A stretch of DNA of 64,000 nt from the NCBI GenBank assembly GCA_963650135.1, contig CAVJLG010000009.1, positions 1 to 64,000 of the forward strand, read 5' to 3'. The notes below the pieces were generated by a model that made no database searches, was not told the DNA's origin, and saw only the letters and a program-made list of their open reading frames with translations. Shown in pieces: positions 57,119 through 64,000 of the stretch. The stretch comes from HGM13006 sp963650135 (lineage in GTDB: Bacteria > Bacillota > Clostridia > Oscillospirales > Oscillospiraceae). How positions within the stretch are numbered: position 1 is the first letter of the stretch; every line of letters begins with the position of its first letter. The position numbers were made by a program, and so were the translations under genes.

Positions 57119-58000
57119 GTGAATGAATTAAGACGGAAATGGAACCGTTTCCTATATAATAACGCCAACAAGGGAATCCCCAACCTGATGCTGTATATCA
57201 GCGTGGGCACCCTGATTGTCTATTTCTTTACCCTCATTGACCCCAGTAATGTGCTCTATCGGTTTTTGTGCTTTAACCGCAGCGCCATTCTCCATGGTCA
57301 GGTGTGGCGGCTGTTCACCTATATCTTCATTCCCACCTCCAGCGGCATTTGGCTGTTTCTTTTGCTGTTTGCCTACTATGGCATTGGTCGGATGGTAGAG
57401 GCCGTATGGGGCACGCTGAAATTCAACCTGTTTTACCTCTGCGGTGTGGTGATTATGGACATTGCCGGTCTGATTCTGGGCCGAACCGCTACCACCTACT
57501 ATCTGAACCTCAGCCTGTTCCTGGCGCTGGCCACCATGTATCCCGACAACAAGGTGCTTCTCATGTATATCATCCCCATTAAGATGAAGTATCTTGCCTG
57601 GGTCTACCTGGCCTTTACGGTATTCGACGTGATTCGGGGCGATTTCTTCTCCATATTTGCCCTGCTGAATTACTTCATTTTCTTCGGCAAAGATTGCCGG
57701 AATGTGCTGCCCGGGGCCGATCATGTGGGCTCCCGGAAGTTCCAGTTTAAGCGGAATTCCGGCGGAGGAAATCCCAACTGGGCAAATAAGTACCGCTCCG
57801 CCACCGGCCGCCGTCCCGGCAGCGGCAACCATGGGGAGTATAAGAAAGTGGTGGATGCGCCCACCTATCGCCATAAATGCACCGTCTGCGGGCGCACCGA
57901 TGTGTCGAATCCGGAGCTGGAGTTCCGTTATTGCTCCAAGTGCAACGGCTACTATTGCTATTGCCAGGATCACATCAACAACCATGTTCACATTCAGTAA
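57119..58000 (+). CDS. Rhomboid-like membrane protein with C-terminal zinc ribbon, catalytic residues missing
   Basis: GTG 57119 lies seven bases after GGAGG. The 293-residue protein has about six membrane helices with rhomboid-type landmarks: GQVWRLFTYIFIPTSSGIWL and YYGIGRMVEAVWGTLKFNLF. The place of the catalytic GxSG reads YYLNLSLFLALATMY, and no His is seen in the last helix, so it looks like an inactive relative. A basic linker leads to a zinc ribbon (CTVCGRTDV and YCSKCNGYYCYC). The MBL gene overlaps its end. Confidence 0.75.
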   Translation: MNELRRKWNRFLYNNANKGIPNLMLYISVGTLIVYFFTLIDPSNVLYRFLCFNRSAILHGQVWRLFTYIFIPTSSGIWLFLLLFAYYGIGRMVEAVWGTLKFNLFYLCGVVIMDIAGLILGRTATTYYLNLSLFLALATMYPDNKVLLMYIIPIKMKYLAWVYLAFTVFDVIRGDFFSIFALLNYFIFFGKDCRNVLPGADHVGSRKFQFKRNSGGGNPNWANKYRSATGRRPGSGNHGEYKKVVDAPTYRHKCTVCGRTDVSNPELEFRYCSKCNGYYCYCQDHINNHVHIQ

Positions 58001-58835
58001 ACGCATTCCGGCGGCGCTGTCTCTGCTGGCAGCGCTGCTGTGTGTCATTCTAATTGGCTGCACAAAAGCGGATGCAGACGGCCTTACCGTGGTATTTCCG
58101 GAGCTCGGGGCCGCGGACTGCGCCATCTTAATGTCCGGGGACCACACCGTGGTCATCGACACCGGCGAAGCAGGGGATGGCGCAGCTATTTTGGACATTC
58201 TCTCAGACTATGGTCGGGATACCGTGGATTTACTGGTCATCTCCCACTACGATAAGGACCATGTGGGCGGCGCGGCGGAGCTGTTGGGTGGGGTGAACGT
58301 CCGACGAGTGATCGGCTCCAGCTATCCCAAGGATTCCGAGGAATATGCCGCCTATCAAACGGCACTTTCTCAGGCGGGGCTGACGGAGGATATTCTCTCT
58401 GCCCCGGAAACTGTAACGATTTCGGATAATTTCGTGCTGAACGTTTGCCCGCCAGAGCAGGCGACATATGCAGCGGACGAAAGCAACAACGCCTCCGTTG
58501 CCGTGGCGGTGCAATACGGACATACCCGCATGCTCTTTACCGGCGACGCCATGGAAGAGCGGACCCAAGAGCTCCTTTCAGCGTTTTCCGGTACCTTTGA
58601 CCTTATCAAGCTGCCCCATCACGGCAGGGAAACGGAAACCGCCGCGTTGCTTTCCGATGCGTTTGGCACAGACAAAACCGCATATATCGTCACCAGCTCG
58701 AAAAAAGAGCCGGAGGATAAGAAGCTGAAAAAGGCCGTTTCCGGTACGCTGTATCTCACCCGAAATGGAAGCGTTACAGCCCATTCCGACGGTTCCACCG
58801 TGAAAATCACTCAAACCGGGGAAGAAAACCCGTAA
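57984..58835 (+). CDS. MBL-fold hydrolase, ComEC C-terminal-like, probable lipoprotein
   Basis: ATG 57984 overlaps the rhomboid-like gene by 17 bases. The 283-residue protein starts with a lipoprotein-type signal (LLAALLCVILIG then Cys). The metallo-beta-lactamase domain follows: GAADCAILMSGDHTVVIDTG, the metal motif ISHYDKDHVGGAAEL (HxxxDH form), RMLFTGDAMEE and LIKLPHHGRET. Such ComEC/Rec2-like domains often cleave nucleic acid or phosphodiesters; the substrate here is unknown. It would act outside the membrane. Confidence 0.85.
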   Translation: MFTFSKRIPAALSLLAALLCVILIGCTKADADGLTVVFPELGAADCAILMSGDHTVVIDTGEAGDGAAILDILSDYGRDTVDLLVISHYDKDHVGGAAELLGGVNVRRVIGSSYPKDSEEYAAYQTALSQAGLTEDILSAPETVTISDNFVLNVCPPEQATYAADESNNASVAVAVQYGHTRMLFTGDAMEERTQELLSAFSGTFDLIKLPHHGRETETAALLSDAFGTDKTAYIVTSSKKEPEDKKLKKAVSGTLYLTRNGSVTAHSDGSTVKITQTGEENP

Positions 58836-58869
58836 TTTTACCCACTTTCTACAAAGTGCCCGAAAACAG

Positions 58870-58897
58870 TTGACATTGCATATTTTTCTGTTATACT
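58870..58897 (+). promoter_or_regulatory. Promoter of the SAM riboswitch/metK transcript
   Basis: TTGACA (58870-58875) and TATACT (58892-58897) are spaced 16 bp. Confidence 0.8.
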
Positions 58898-58949
58898 GGT
58901 TAGGCAATGGGAAGCTATATTGCTTCGCATGTTTCAATAACTAAATACA

Positions 58950-59043
58950 CCTTATTAAGAGTGGTGGAGGGATCGGCCCTATGAAGCCCGGCAACCTGCA
59001 AATGCAAGGTGCCAAATCCGGCGGTGCAAATCGAAAGATGAGG
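58950..59043 (+). promoter_or_regulatory. SAM-I (S-box) riboswitch
   Basis: The conserved blocks are in order: CTTATTAAGAG, GGTGGAGGGATCGGCCC, ATGAAGCCCGGCAACC, GGTGCCAAATCC, and GAAAGATGAGG closing P1 with the 5' CCTTATT. SAM binding should stabilise P1 and let the following terminator form, shutting metK off when SAM is plentiful. Confidence 0.95.
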
Positions 59044-59062
59044 TTTTTTATGCTCACTATAA

Positions 59063-59086
59063 CCCGCCGAAATCCGGCGGGTTTTT
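59063..59086 (+). terminator. Riboswitch-controlled terminator ahead of metK
   Basis: CCCGCCG (59063-59069) pairs with CGGCGGG (59075-59081), then TTTTT. It is the expression platform of the SAM-I riboswitch. Confidence 0.88.
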
Positions 59087-59130
59087 CTATGCATCCAAAA
59101 CCCAACCACAACACAGAAAGGATGAATCAA

Positions 59131-60294
59131 ATGGCAAAACGTATCTTTACCTCGGAGTCCGTTACGGAGGGACATCCCGACAAAATATGCGACCAGATCT
59201 CTGACGGCGTGCTGGACGCCATTCTCGCAAAAGACCCCAACGCCCGCGTAGCCTGTGAAACCATCACCACCACCGGCATGGTGTTCGTTATGGGCGAAAT
59301 CACCACCGACTGCTATGTGGATATCCCCGCCATTGCCCGTGAGGTCATCTGCCGCATTGGCTATGACAAGCCCGAATACGGCTTCGACGGCAACACCTGC
59401 TCTGTTATGACCGCCATCGACGGTCAGAGCCCCGACATTGCCCAGGGCGTCAACCACGCCTATGACGACGAGAACGAAACCGGTGCAGGCGACCAGGGCA
59501 TGATGTTCGGCTTTGCCTGCGACGAAACCCCCGAGCTGATGCCCGCGCCCATTTCCTTTGCCCATCAGCTGGCCCATAAGCTCACCGAGTGCCGGAAGTC
59601 CGGTCAGCTTCCCTGGCTGCGGCCCGACGGCAAGAGCCAGGTTTCCGTACAGTACGGCGAGGACGGCAGCGTAGAGCGCATCGACGCGGTGGTTGTCTCC
59701 ACCCAGCATTCTCCCGACATCGACATTGAAACCCTCCGGAAGGAAATCATTGAGAGGGTCATCAAAACCACCCTGCCTGCTCAGCTGCTGGACGAGAACA
59801 CCAAGTTCTTCGTAAACCCCACCGGTCGCTTCGTCGTTGGCGGCCCTGTGGGCGATTCCGGCCTCACCGGTCGTAAGATCATCGTTGACACCTATGGCGG
59901 CTATGCTGCCCACGGCGGCGGCTGCTTCTCCGGCAAGGACCCCACCAAGGTAGACCGCAGCGCCGCCTACATGGCCCGCCATATCGCCAAGAACATTGTG
60001 GCTGCCGATCTTGCAAAGAAGTGCCAGATCGAGCTTGCCTATGCCATTGGTGTGGCGCAGCCCGTTTCCGTGCTGGTAGATACCTATGGCACCGGTACCG
60101 TCAGCGATGAGAAGCTGAGCGAGGCTGTGCGCAAGGTATTTGATCTGCGGCCCCAGGAGATCATCCGCTATCTGGATCTCCGCCGTCCCATCTACTCCGC
60201 TACCGCCACCTACGGTCACTTTGGCCGTCCCGAGTTGAACCTGCCCTGGGAGAAGATTGATCGGGTAGAGGATCTCAAGAACGCAGTTCTTTAA
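59131..60294 (+). CDS. metK: S-adenosylmethionine synthetase
   Basis: ATG 59131 is nine bases after AAAGG; ATG 59122 is too close. The 387-residue enzyme begins RIFTSESVTEGHPDKICDQI, then has GAGDQGMMFGFACDETPE, the signature NPTGRFVVGGPVGDSGLTGR, and GGGCFSGKDPTKVDRSAAYM. It makes SAM from methionine and ATP. Control by the SAM-I riboswitch upstream agrees with the identity. Confidence 0.97.
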   Translation: MAKRIFTSESVTEGHPDKICDQISDGVLDAILAKDPNARVACETITTTGMVFVMGEITTDCYVDIPAIAREVICRIGYDKPEYGFDGNTCSVMTAIDGQSPDIAQGVNHAYDDENETGAGDQGMMFGFACDETPELMPAPISFAHQLAHKLTECRKSGQLPWLRPDGKSQVSVQYGEDGSVERIDAVVVSTQHSPDIDIETLRKEIIERVIKTTLPAQLLDENTKFFVNPTGRFVVGGPVGDSGLTGRKIIVDTYGGYAAHGGGCFSGKDPTKVDRSAAYMARHIAKNIVAADLAKKCQIELAYAIGVAQPVSVLVDTYGTGTVSDEKLSEAVRKVFDLRPQEIIRYLDLRRPIYSATATYGHFGRPELNLPWEKIDRVEDLKNAVL

Positions 60295-60309
60295 TTCATT
60301 TCCATGTTC

Positions 60310-60342
60310 CTTCTGCCGTCCATCCGGGCGGCAGAAGTTCTT
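60310..60342 (+). terminator. Terminator of metK
   Basis: CTTCTGCCG (60310-60318) pairs with CGGCAGAAG (60329-60337), followed by TTCTTTG, a moderate T-run. Confidence 0.7.
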
Positions 60343-60356
60343 TGTTCCGAAAAAAG

Positions 60357-60386
60357 TTGTCATTCTGCCCGCAAATGTGATAGAAT
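60357..60386 (+). promoter_or_regulatory. Promoter of the hydroxyacid dehydrogenase gene
   Basis: TTGTCA (60357-60362) and TAGAAT (60381-60386) are spaced 18 bp. Confidence 0.6.
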
Positions 60387-60412
60387 AGCAAAAAACTCCG
60401 GAGGAATGCGCG

Positions 60413-61390
60413 ATGCGCCTTTTTGTATACGGCTGCCGCCCCTATGATGAAGAAGCAATTTTTCGGGCGTTGGCGGAAGCATATCAAATAGAGCTGGGAA
60501 CCACGATAGAGCAGCCCAGCCGGAACAACGCCGATTTGGCACGAGGCTATGACGCCGTTTCCGTGGTGGCGGTCCCTGTTACCGCCGATATCCTGACTGC
60601 ACTCCGCCACAATGGCGTTACATTGCTTTCCACCCGTACCATTGGCTACGACCATATTGATTTGGAGGCCGCGAAGGAGCTGGGCATCACCGTCTGCAAT
60701 GCCGGCTATGACCCGGACGCCGTGGCAGATTACACGGTTATGCTGATGCTCATGGCCCTACGGAACGAAAAGCGCATTATGCAGCGGGCTAATCTGCACG
60801 ATTTCTCCATGCCCGGACTCATGGGGCGGCAAATGCGCAGCTGTACCGTAGGCATCGTCGGGGCCGGAAAAATCGGCGCACGGGTGATGGAATCGCTTCG
60901 GGGCTTTGGCTGCAACATGCTTTACTGGAACCGCAGTCCGAAAAACGACTTGCCGGGAACGCAGGTCCCGCTGGATGTCCTCTGCCGGGAAAGCGACATT
61001 ATTTCGCTGCATCTTCCCTTGACCGAGGAAACCCACCACCTCATCAGCCGTGAGGTACTTGCCTCTGTGAAGCCCGGCGCGATTCTGGTCAATACGGCCC
61101 GGGGCGGACTGGTGGATTCCGAGGCATTGATCGACGCATTGGAATCCGGGCACTTGGGCGGTGCAGCCCTGGATGTGGTAGAAGGGGAGGCCGGGCTGTA
61201 TCATTTCAACAAAATGTCCGACCAGATCAAAAATCGCTCCCTGAGCATTCTCAAGGATATGCCCAACGTGATTGTAACGCCCCACATGGCATTTTACACC
61301 CAGGAAGCAGTTGCGCAGATGGCGCGTTGCAGTCTCGAGGCCTGTCAATGCTATGAAAGCGGAACGGAAAATCCCTGGAAAATCTGCTGA
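60413..61390 (+). CDS. D-2-hydroxyacid dehydrogenase (D-lactate dehydrogenase / VanH-like)
   Basis: ggagg precedes ATG 60413. The 325-residue NAD enzyme shows LSTRTIGYDHIDLEAAKELG, the Rossmann motif VGIVGAGKIGARVMESLRGF (about residue 145), VNTARGGLVDSEALIDALES (catalytic Arg) and a VIVTPHMAFYT segment with the catalytic His. The insert with LYHFNKMSDQIKNRSLSILK is characteristic of D-lactate dehydrogenases and VanH. It reduces pyruvate or a similar 2-oxoacid to the D-hydroxy acid. Confidence 0.88.
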   Translation: MRLFVYGCRPYDEEAIFRALAEAYQIELGTTIEQPSRNNADLARGYDAVSVVAVPVTADILTALRHNGVTLLSTRTIGYDHIDLEAAKELGITVCNAGYDPDAVADYTVMLMLMALRNEKRIMQRANLHDFSMPGLMGRQMRSCTVGIVGAGKIGARVMESLRGFGCNMLYWNRSPKNDLPGTQVPLDVLCRESDIISLHLPLTEETHHLISREVLASVKPGAILVNTARGGLVDSEALIDALESGHLGGAALDVVEGEAGLYHFNKMSDQIKNRSLSILKDMPNVIVTPHMAFYTQEAVAQMARCSLEACQCYESGTENPWKIC

Positions 61391-61406
61391 AAAGAAAGGA
61401 ATACCA

Positions 61407-61928
61407 ATGAACTATGTATGCAACGGCAGCTACAAAAGCTTTGTCTGCCTGGACTTTGAGACAACGGGACTGTCCGGCACCAAGGACAAGGTCACCGAGA
61501 TCGGCGCGGTCAAGGTGCTGGATGGGGAAGTGGTGCAGCGATTTTCTACGCTGGTGAATCCCGGACGGCCCATTCCGCCCCGGGTGGTAGCCCTCACCGG
61601 CATCACCAACGATATGGTGGAGGATTATCCCCGGATTCACGAGCTGCTGCCGATCTTTCTGGGCTTTCTGGGGGATTTGCCCCTGGTGTGCCATAACGCG
61701 AAATTCGACTGCAAATTCCTAGAGCGAGATTTGGGCGCCATGGGCCGTTCCATTGAAAATCCCGTGGACGATACCCTCCAGCTCTCCCGGCTAAAGCTCA
61801 AGGGACTGCCCAGCTACAAGCTTGGGTATTTGACGGACTATTTCAGCATTGCGCTGAACGACGCGCACCGGGCCTGGTGCGATGCCGAGGCCACCGCAAA
61901 CCTGTACTTAAAGCTCCAAACGGTATAA
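61407..61928 (+). CDS. DnaQ-like 3'-5' exonuclease (DEDDh)
   Basis: aaagga precedes ATG 61407. The 173-residue protein is one exonuclease domain: motif I FVCLDFETTGLSGTKDKVTE (D and E), motif II PLVCHNAKFDCKFLER (D), and motif III NDAHRAWCDAEATANLY (H and D). It resembles the PolC/epsilon proofreading domain as a stand-alone protein and may act in DNA repair or RNA trimming. It lies 16 bases after the dehydrogenase. Confidence 0.9.
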   Translation: MNYVCNGSYKSFVCLDFETTGLSGTKDKVTEIGAVKVLDGEVVQRFSTLVNPGRPIPPRVVALTGITNDMVEDYPRIHELLPIFLGFLGDLPLVCHNAKFDCKFLERDLGAMGRSIENPVDDTLQLSRLKLKGLPSYKLGYLTDYFSIALNDAHRAWCDAEATANLYLKLQTV

Positions 61929-61931
61929 CAT

Positions 61932-61967
61932 AACCGCCCGAAGCCATTGTGGTTCCGGGCGGTTTTC
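61932..61967. terminator. Convergent terminator
   Basis: AACCGCCCG (61932-61940) pairs with CGGGCGGTT (61956-61964), plus an inner CCA/TGG pairing, then TTT. Confidence 0.82.
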
Positions 61968-61984
61968 TCATAATTTTGCTTGTT

Positions 61985-62407
61985 TTAGTCCGTCAGCGTC
62001 AATGCGCCGGTGGGGCAGGTATGGACGCAGGCAGGCAGCAATCCCGCCTGAATTCTGGCCCAACAGCCGTCGCACTTCATGGCCTTTCCGGTTTCGGGAT
62101 GGATGGAAATCACCCCAAAGGGGCAGGACTTTTGGCAGGCCCCGCAGCCCATGCATTTCGCTTCGTCCAGGATCACATAGCCCATCTCGTTTTTGGAAAT
62201 GGCTTTTTGCGGACATACCTTCATGCACTTCCCGCAGTGGACGCAGCCCACGGAATAGTCACGAATTGCACCGTTTTTCTCCCGCTGCTCCATATAACGA
62301 AGGGGCTTCTGGTCCAAGGCGCAGAGAATGTCCCGCTGGTCGATGCAGGCCATCTGACAGGCTGCGCAGCCCGTGCATTTTTCCGGGTCAAACTTGATTC
62401 GTCTCAT
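61985..62407 (-). CDS. Four-cluster ferredoxin, electron-transfer subunit of the molybdoenzyme
   Basis: The 140-residue DmsB/HycB-like protein has four Cys clusters: CTGCAACQMAC, CVHCGKCMKVCPQKAI, CMGCGACQKSCPFGVI and CDGCWARI...CVHTCPTGAL. These suit four [4Fe-4S] centres. It overlaps the upstream molybdopterin oxidoreductase by four bases and should carry electrons to or from it. No membrane anchor gene follows in the window; a terminator does. Confidence 0.92.
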   Translation of the reverse strand: MRRIKFDPEKCTGCAACQMACIDQRDILCALDQKPLRYMEQREKNGAIRDYSVGCVHCGKCMKVCPQKAISKNEMGYVILDEAKCMGCGACQKSCPFGVISIHPETGKAMKCDGCWARIQAGLLPACVHTCPTGALTLTD

Positions 62408-64000
62408 GCCTGTTCCTCCTTCCCGAGCCGACAGCGAATGCAGCGATAGCTGGGGAAGCCGGAATAGGGGTCCCGGTGGTCATAGCTCAGCAAGCTGTTG
62501 GCGTCCGCCTCCCGATAGCCGTGATACAGGCTTACCATGCCCTGGGGAATGGTGCCGCTGGGATTGGCCAGCACCCGTACCTCGCCATGGGCCGTCTGCA
62601 CCACAATGGTATCTCCGGCAGCGATGCCCAACTGCGCCGCATCCTCCAGGCTGATATCCGCCGTGGGATTTTTCCGAAGTGAACGGGCACTGGGACAGTC
62701 ATGGAGCCGGGAATGGAGGCCGCCGGGAATCCGGATGCCCGTGGAGAGAATCATGGGGAATTCCGCCGGGTCGGCATTGTCCGCAGAGTCACAATAGGTG
62801 GGCAGCGAATCGAGATTCGGGTCATGGAGTTCTCGAATGATCTGGGAATCCAGCTCAAATTTACCGGAGGGGGTGCGGAACCCATGCTTTCCCACCGGTG
62901 CCATCGCCAGGCCGGGAATCTGCTGCGGCAGCTCCGGATGGCGCTTCAGTTCCTCCAAATCGATGGGCGTATTTCGCAGCATATAGCGGATGCAGGTATC
63001 CCGGTCCGACTTGAGCAGTGCATCGTCCACGTCCAGCCGCCGGGCCAGCTCCAGAATGATCTCATCATCCCGCCGGGCCTGATAGAGGGGCGCTACCACC
63101 GGCTGGGTATACTGGGCAAAGCCGCCGCCGAACACCTTAAATTCATCCCGCTCATAGGACGTACATACCGGGAGCACAATGTCCGCATATTTGGCAGAAT
63201 CCGTCATAAAAATGTCTACGTCCACGAAAAACTCCAGCTTTTGAAGAGCCTCCCGCATTTCCGACGCCCCCGGGAACATCCGGAAGTTCATGCCGTGGGC
63301 GTACAGCATGCGCAGGGGATAGGGCTTTCCCGTGAGAATCGCCCGGGGCAAATCGCAGGCCTGCATTTCGCCAATGAGCTTATGCCAAAGGGGATACCGC
63401 TCGCAGCCGATGGGCACGGGCCCGTCTTTGGGGTACTTTTCCACGGAGAATTCCGGCTCCATGGTTTCAAAGCCGCCCATGGAATGGGCATAAGTGAGGT
63501 AAGTGGGCACCATGCCGCCGGGGCGATCATAGCCGCCGGTAATGGCAGACAGCGCCATCACCGCACGATGGTTTTGCATGCCGTTTTTAAAGTGTACCAG
63601 AGATGCATTGGATGGATTGATGGCCAGCGGCAGATTTTCGCCCACCATTTTTGCGGCCAGACGGATTTCCTCCGGGGTAAGGCCGGTAATCTCCGCGGTT
63701 TTCTCCGGAGTAAACGCTTCAACATATGCTTGATATGCCTCAAAGCCATAGACATTCTCCCGGATATAGTCGCGGTCGATCCAGTCGTTATGGATGAGCT
63801 CCCGGCCAAGACATAGGGCCAGCGCACCGTCTGTGCCCGGCTTCACCCGCAGGTGCAGGTCCGCCGCTTGAGAGGCCGGGGTGATTCTGGGGTCGATGAT
63901 AATGACCTTCATGCCTCGGCGGTGATTGGCCTGGAGCCCCAAATTCATCAAATATGAGGATATGCCGGGATTGGCGCAGAAGCCCAAAAACACCCCTGCA
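62404..64000 (-). CDS. Molybdopterin oxidoreductase, catalytic subunit (5' end beyond the window)
   Basis: About 532 residues are visible, from FLGFCANPGISSYLMN to the stop. They contain the DMSO-reductase-family features IIIDPRITPASQAADLHLRV (cofactor-binding region), AITGGYDRPGG, DIVLPVCTSYERDEF, and a C-terminal molydopterin dinucleotide-binding domain (SLYHGYREADANSLLSYDHR). The N-terminal iron-sulfur site and the Mo ligand lie outside, so the substrate (formate, sulfur compound or other) cannot be judged. It forms a pair with the ferredoxin gene. Confidence 0.9.
   Translation of the reverse strand, partial: AGVFLGFCANPGISSYLMNLGLQANHRRGMKVIIIDPRITPASQAADLHLRVKPGTDGALALCLGRELIHNDWIDRDYIRENVYGFEAYQAYVEAFTPEKTAEITGLTPEEIRLAAKMVGENLPLAINPSNASLVHFKNGMQNHRAVMALSAITGGYDRPGGMVPTYLTYAHSMGGFETMEPEFSVEKYPKDGPVPIGCERYPLWHKLIGEMQACDLPRAILTGKPYPLRMLYAHGMNFRMFPGASEMREALQKLEFFVDVDIFMTDSAKYADIVLPVCTSYERDEFKVFGGGFAQYTQPVVAPLYQARRDDEIILELARRLDVDDALLKSDRDTCIRYMLRNTPIDLEELKRHPELPQQIPGLAMAPVGKHGFRTPSGKFELDSQIIRELHDPNLDSLPTYCDSADNADPAEFPMILSTGIRIPGGLHSRLHDCPSARSLRKNPTADISLEDAAQLGIAAGDTIVVQTAHGEVRVLANPSGTIPQGMVSLYHGYREADANSLLSYDHRDPYSGFPSYRCIRCRLGKEEQA

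Noticed and set aside
1..64000. CRISPR array or restriction/defence island
   Set aside because: No repeat-spacer array, cas gene, methylase or known defence gene was seen. The only dense direct repeats are the purine-rich tract at 1509-1593.

Overview
The window reads as a chromosome segment of a gut-type, anaerobic, spore-lineage Firmicute, probably an Oscillospiraceae/Ruminococcaceae relative. The pointers are GC-rich codon use, spoIIR, AddAB, a V/A-type ATPase, a 2-hydroxyacyl-CoA dehydratase activase, Shine-Dalgarno sites of the GGAGG type, and Tyr T-box and SAM-I leaders. It is draft sequence: a 658-base run of N (52389-53046) removes the start of tyrS. The species call is inference.

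Region 1 (1-5735) is a small phage-like mobile element that ends at a tRNA-Pro gene. It has a repressor-like HTH gene behind three evenly spaced operators, a Cys-rich peptide, an excisionase-like protein, a replication module (replisome organizer plus DnaC-type loader), and a strong promoter with a structured RNA. It then has only two morphogenesis genes (scaffold and major capsid) and a sigma-like factor. No terminase, portal, protease, tail or lysis gene is visible between the first operator and the tRNA. This compact capsid-carrying layout is the most unusual thing in the window; integrase and the distal end would lie left of base 1.

Region 2 (5736-18680) is ordinary chromosome, mostly minus strand: tRNA-Pro, pcp, a Zn/Cd-type P-ATPase with a separate HMA protein under an ArsR/SmtB-type operator, azlCD with a divergent LysR regulator, a two-gene acyl-CoA dehydratase activase locus split by one in-frame stop, rsmE, tRNA-Leu, a Sel1 protein and a CapA-like protein.

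Region 3 (18829-27593, minus) holds a DUF378 membrane protein and a complete nine-gene V-type ATPase operon (H/G-C-I-K-F-E-A-B-D).

Region 4 (28028-42699, plus) holds an Lrp regulator with an aminotransferase, a MITE-like inverted repeat, then a long co-directional series: DUF1015, ispE, spoIIR, addB, addA, a HAD phosphatase, dusB, an ECF sigma factor and its anti-sigma factor.

Region 5 (42797-50490, minus) is a nucleoside salvage block: a BMP-type ABC transporter (two permeases, ATPase, lipoprotein), cytidine deaminase and a VanW-type cell-wall protein.

Region 6 (50758-64000) holds a frameshifted coiled-coil gene, DUF4234 and DUF2752 membrane proteins, T-box/tyrS, a GntR-ABC export operon, sahH, a rhomboid-like zinc-ribbon protein with an MBL-fold lipoprotein, SAM-I riboswitch/metK (with sahH, the activated-methyl cycle), a D-lactate-dehydrogenase-like enzyme, a DnaQ-type exonuclease, and a ferredoxin plus molybdopterin oxidoreductase pair that runs off the right edge.
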